7,890 nt of DNA, from contig CAYHZL010000171.1 in NCBI GenBank assembly GCA_964361075.1, forward strand, positions 1-7,890. Reading direction: 5' to 3'. A program made the position numbers and the translations under genes. The notes beneath the pieces were generated by a model. The model worked only from the letters and a program-made list of their open reading frames with translations, had not been told where the DNA came from and ran no database searches. Numbering within the stretch: position 1 is the stretch's first letter; every line of letters starts with the position of its first letter. The DNA is from CAYHZL01 sp964361075. GTDB taxonomy: Bacteria; Bacteroidota; Ignavibacteria; UBA10030; UBA8401. This document shows positions 5,334-7,890 of this stretch, piece by piece.

Positions 5334-5367
5334 TTTCGGATATTTATTTTGGTACAACTGTCCGAAA
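5334..5367. repeat. Inverted repeat in the convergent intergenic gap
   Basis: TTTCGGA (5334-5340) and TCCGAAA (5361-5367) form a 7-bp stem around a 20-base loop. They lie between convergent transcripts, after the short plus-strand ORF and before the 3' end of the YceI-like gene. It could be a weak bidirectional transcript end. The large loop and lack of a T-run keep confidence low. Confidence 0.25.
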
Positions 5368-5385
5368 TAACTTCATCATATTTTT

Positions 5386-5940
5386 CTAAAAATGAAAAAC
5401 CGCCTGCAGTGTAAAACGTAGATCATCTTCAACCGGAACCATGAGCAACGATGGTCGTTCAATTTGAAATTGAGTGAGACTAATAGTAAATCCGCCGTTA
5501 AACTTTACTGAAGTTGCAGTCCAAAGAGAAATAGCCGCAATCGTTACATCGTGAGTAATGCCGTGAAATGTTAGTTTCCCTTTTACAAAGANNNNNNNNN
5601 NAAAGACAGAATCTCCTTGTGTAGCAACTACAAAGCTCACAAAACGCGCTTCGGGAAAACTTAGTGCGTCAATAACTTCCATAGCGTGCGAATCACGATT
5701 GGAATTTCCACTATCGAACGTTGTAACATCAACAACAGTCGAAACGGATTTGATGGATTTATTCTTAGCATCAATCATTGCTAATGTTAATACATCGTTG
5801 CATGTTGCTTCAATTTTATGAAGTGGATGAACAAGGTAATAGGTAATAGATGATTCATTTTTTGCTGCTGTAACGCTTTTCGGTTGTGCTGAACTTAGCG
5901 ATATAAAAAATGCGAAGATTACAAAAATATTTTTTACCAT
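5386..5940 (-). CDS. YceI-family periplasmic lipid-binding-like protein
   Basis: This protein of about 184 residues has a signal peptide (MVKNIFVIFAFFISLSSA, cleaved before QPKS) and one YceI-like domain. YceI proteins are small periplasmic beta-barrels (lipocalin-like) that bind isoprenoid lipids. Family features are TTFDSGNSNRDSHAMEV in the middle, FPEARFVSF after it, and KGKLTFHGITHDVTI after the assembly gap. The start at 5940 gives the best signal peptide. An ATG at 5958 overlaps the upstream stop (TAATG) and would add six residues, MERDFV. Ten Ns at 5592-5601 interrupt the gene, but the frame is preserved on both sides. It lies immediately downstream of a four-helix membrane protein, recalling the yceJ-yceI pair of Escherichia coli. 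Confidence 0.85.
   Translation of the reverse strand: MVKNIFVIFAFFISLSSAQPKSVTAAKNESSITYYLVHPLHKIEATCNDVLTLAMIDAKNKSIKSVSTVVDVTTFDSGNSNRDSHAMEVIDALSFPEARFVSFVVATQGDSVFXXXXFVKGKLTFHGITHDVTIAAISLWTATSVKFNGGFTISLTQFQIERPSLLMVPVEDDLRFTLQAVFHF
5592..5601. other. Assembly gap of 10 Ns inside the YceI-like gene
   Basis: Ten unknown bases fall between codons for GDSVF and FVKGKL. Both flanks are in the same frame and fit the YceI pattern with about normal spacing, so the true gap is probably close to 10 bases and the gene is not necessarily broken. Confidence 0.98.
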
Positions 5941-5957
5941 AACAAAATCTCGTTCCA

Positions 5958-6614
5958 TTAAAATGTGATAACGATAAGTGAAGTAGCTAGTGCTGCTGTT
6001 GTAATATACCCGGAAATTTGATGCATGCGTTGTGCTTGTGCGGGATTCCCGCTGTTCTTCACTGACTCTGCAAGTATTGGTGTTATAAGTATTCCTGCAA
6101 AATGAATCCACGCGAGAGTTTTGTGCAACGTTGTTGTGCTGTTTTCATCACGCCGAATTACCGGTGGCGGTGAAAATACTGAAAGCAAACCGGTTGCTCC
6201 GTAACTTAAAACGGTTGCGCCGACAAAACTTTCGTGTGTATCTTTCAAATCCTTCCGTCCACCAATAATGCGTTGACCGAAATACGAAGTTGTTGCCATT
6301 AATCCAAGAGTAACAAACCCGCCAATTTGATGTGCAGTAAGCATTGTTCGTCGAATATCAAGTTCGTGTTTCCGTACTGCCGGTGTAAGCGGCAATGCAA
6401 TTCCGACAGTTCTCAGCAATCCATTTTCGCCCCACATCAGTTGTTCGCCGAAGCTGATATTTTTGGGAAGTAATTGTCCATGCGTTTTTGGTTGAGGAAG
6501 AAGAACAACCGATTCAATTGGCTGGGGTATTTGCAAGGAATCAACAACAGTTGTTGAATCTTGTGATAAGCAGATAACATGTAAAGTTAAAAAAAGAAAG
6601 AAAAATAATTTCAT
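5958..6614 (-). CDS. Four-helix membrane protein, cytochrome b561-like
   Basis: This 218-residue protein has an N-terminal signal-like helix (MKLFFFLFLTLHVICLSQ), a polar stretch (about 20-85), and four hydrophobic segments at about 90-113, 128-149, 164-184 and 198-217. Histidines stand at or near the start of each segment: H95 (LTAHQIGGF), H127 (THESF), H164 and H171 (LHKTLAWIHFAG), and H198 (MHQISGY). This spacing is what haem-b-binding four-helix proteins such as cytochrome b561 show, so I infer a quinol- or reductant-linked membrane electron carrier. The family is not one I recognise by sequence. The stop overlaps or abuts the YceI-like start (TAATG), suggesting translational coupling, and YceI with a b561 protein is a known pairing. 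The ATG start has no Shine-Dalgarno. Confidence 0.6.
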   Translation of the reverse strand: MKLFFFLFLTLHVICLSQDSTTVVDSLQIPQPIESVVLLPQPKTHGQLLPKNISFGEQLMWGENGLLRTVGIALPLTPAVRKHELDIRRTMLTAHQIGGFVTLGLMATTSYFGQRIIGGRKDLKDTHESFVGATVLSYGATGLLSVFSPPPVIRRDENSTTTLHKTLAWIHFAGILITPILAESVKNSGNPAQAQRMHQISGYITTAALATSLIVITF

Positions 6615-6644
6615 AAAAAGAAAACTATAAGATTTACTGTCGTT

Positions 6645-6661
6645 AAAAATAATTTATTTTT
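6645..6661. repeat. A+T palindrome between the lipoprotein and b561-like genes
   Basis: AAAAATAA (6645-6652) and TTATTTTT (6654-6661) form a perfect inverted repeat around one base. It lies in the 97-bp gap between the DUF4249 stop and the b561-like start. It may be an operator or a weak transcript structure. Base composition alone could explain it. Confidence 0.25.
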
Positions 6662-6711
6662 TTGAATTATTAGAACCACCCATTTATTATTCACCATCAT
6701 TCAAGATTGCA

Positions 6712-7515
6712 TTAGTTAAGAATCACTTGTTTTTCCGAACGATAGACAACTCCGAAATATCCCAAAACATCGTTATCAAAATTTCCTTTCGGATTAAACG
6801 GTGCAGCAGCGGTATTTGGACCAGGACCGCCTCCGCGCCCGAACTGCCGAAAATAATTGTAATATTCTTTGTCAACAGAAAGTAATTCTATCTTGATTGT
6901 GTCTTTAAGAAAGAATTGATTTCCAGAAATGCGCTGACGAAATATTGTTCCGTCCTGAATTTTGTCGTTCACAACCGAAAATTGATTTCTTCTCACTGTA
7001 TCGTTTACCGTTGTTCGCAACCGGTAAAAATTTTCAACGGTTGCCGAATCTTTCCAAATGGCAAATAAACGATACGAAATTCGATTGTTTCTAAACGGTG
7101 GTTCAACATTTTTTTCTGCCGCAATACTATCCAACAGTATTTTCAACGGAACTATTGTAGAAGCTGTATAGGAAACATTTTGTGCTGTAACAATTTTAAG
7201 TGTCACCGTTTCTCCAAATTGCAGAACAATACCTTTTGCCGAATATTGTCCATTGCCGCTGTCAAATAGTTGATACGCGCGTCCGCTAGAGCTGGTAACC
7301 ACAATCGTTGCGCCGGAAATTTTTTTCTGTAAATCTGTTTCATAATAGCTTGCGGTTGTGCTTATTGTAACTACACAGATTCCGGTGCCGGCATCAACAA
7401 TGGCTTCAACAACTGTTCTTTGGGTTGATGATTGAAGATCTAATTGAATAACCTCTTCACAAGCAACAAAGAACATTGATAGAAAAAAAAGTAACACTAT
7501 TCTTTTTATTTTCAC
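6712..7515 (-). CDS. DUF4249-family outer-membrane lipoprotein
   Basis: This 267-residue lipoprotein has a basic N-terminus and a hydrophobic core (MKIKRIVLLFFLSMFFVAC), with a lipobox cysteine at residue 19 followed by EE. The body matches what I know of DUF4249 proteins: an early VVEAIVDAG strand, an SGATIVVTSSSG Ig-like or carboxypeptidase-like segment, a long beta-rich region, and a C-terminal asparagine/proline-rich stretch before DVLGYFGVVYRSEKQV. DUF4249 genes usually follow TonB-dependent receptors in FCB genomes, and here the receptor stop is 18 bp upstream. The start codon is GTG, with AGGA about eight bases ahead. The role is inferred to be a cell-surface partner of the receptor. 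Its substrate is unknown. A glycine/proline patch (GRGGGPGPN) near residue 227 looks like a loop. Confidence 0.8.
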   Translation of the reverse strand: MKIKRIVLLFFLSMFFVACEEVIQLDLQSSTQRTVVEAIVDAGTGICVVTISTTASYYETDLQKKISGATIVVTSSSGRAYQLFDSGNGQYSAKGIVLQFGETVTLKIVTAQNVSYTASTIVPLKILLDSIAAEKNVEPPFRNNRISYRLFAIWKDSATVENFYRLRTTVNDTVRRNQFSVVNDKIQDGTIFRQRISGNQFFLKDTIKIELLSVDKEYYNYFRQFGRGGGPGPNTAAAPFNPKGNFDNDVLGYFGVVYRSEKQVILN

Positions 7516-7533
7516 TACAGTTTTCCTATGAAA

Positions 7534-7890
7534 TTAAAATTTAAAATTCCACGTTATTGCCGGAACAATTCCAAACAGCGAAAGCCGTACCGCTTCAGTC
7601 GTTCCAGGATTTGTTTTGCTTTCTCGGAACGAGATGGTGTACGCATTTTTTCTGTCATACGCATTATAAATTGAGAAATTGATATCGGAGTGCCAGCCCG
7701 GTCTATCGCTTATCGTCCATGTTACACCAATATCCATCCGATGATATGCAGGCATACGGTCTTCATTTCGCGATGAGTAAAGATTAATGATTGATCCATC
7801 AATGATGTATTTTCCCGTTGGATATGTTACCGCATCACCGGTATAGTACACCAAATTTGCAGAGATAAGCCATTCAGTATAAATTTGATA
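7534..7890 (-). CDS. TonB-dependent receptor, C-terminal part
   Basis: This is an open reading frame that enters from the right window edge and ends with TAA at 7534-7536. The visible 118 residues are the last beta-strands of a TonB-dependent outer-membrane receptor. They include EWLISANLVYYTGDAVTYPTGKY, then PAYHRMDIGVTW, DINFSIYNAYDRKNAYTI, and the terminal ITWNFKF with the C-terminal aromatic typical of outer-membrane barrels. Such receptors import large or scarce ligands using the proton motive force. The 5' part, including the plug domain, is outside the window, so substrate cannot be judged. With the DUF4249 lipoprotein 18 bp downstream it forms the usual receptor-lipoprotein pair. Confidence 0.9.
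   Translation of the reverse strand, partial: YQIYTEWLISANLVYYTGDAVTYPTGKYIIDGSIINLYSSRNEDRMPAYHRMDIGVTWTISDRPGWHSDINFSIYNAYDRKNAYTISFRESKTNPGTTEAVRLSLFGIVPAITWNFKF

Noticed and set aside
5941..6111. Longer N-terminus for the YceI-like protein starting at 6111
   Set aside because: The extra 51-57 residues overlap the end of the b561-like gene and are low-complexity. A good signal peptide starts at 5940.
1..7890. tRNA or rRNA genes
   Set aside because: I saw no cloverleaf with a GTTCGAATC-like T-arm and no rRNA-like conserved blocks on either strand. The palindromes found do not fit tRNA geometry.

Overview
The window looks like chromosomal DNA from the Bacteroidota/Ignavibacteriota/Chlorobiota (FCB) group, probably nearer Ignavibacteriota than classical Bacteroidales. 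The basis is an omega-type RpoZ beside Gmk and YicC, a SusC/CirA-type TonB-dependent receptor C-terminus followed by a DUF4249 lipoprotein, A+T-rich intergenic DNA and weak or absent Shine-Dalgarno sequences at several starts. The species cannot be named from the sequence. A 10-N run at 5592-5601 shows this is a draft assembly.

Layout. Positions 72-2070 (minus strand) carry the housekeeping cluster yicC - gmk - rpoZ. Its yicC-gmk gap and its upstream region are filled with palindromic repeat DNA. At 2071-2486 there is a 416-bp divergent intergenic region. It holds a leader hairpin of yicC, a 163-bp palindromic element, and a compact regulatory block with two perfect inverted DnaA boxes bracketing a sigma70-like promoter. 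Positions 2487-4184 (plus) encode an NFACT/RqcH-type ribosome rescue protein. Positions 4197-4371 hold another copy of the palindromic element. Positions 4441-5109 (plus) encode a receiver domain fused to a histidine-kinase dimerisation (DHp) domain without an ATPase domain. A short secreted-protein-like ORF overlaps its end. Positions 5386-7890 (minus) read, in transcription order, as a TonB-dependent receptor (cut by the window edge), a DUF4249 lipoprotein, a four-helix membrane protein with cytochrome b561-like histidine spacing, and a YceI-like periplasmic protein. This is a plausible envelope uptake/redox operon.

The most unusual content is non-coding. Three related elements (1012-1176, 2160-2322, 4197-4371) are bounded by CTACTCA/TGAGTAG termini. 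They all point the same way relative to the gene downstream. Two share a modular hairpin that sits in opposite arms, and two show compensatory base changes in a small stem. Two of them may place an outward -35-like box next to a -10-like box. No transposase is present, so they look like non-autonomous (MITE-like or REP-like) elements or structured RNA leaders. The second notable signal is the paired DnaA boxes directly in front of the NFACT gene.
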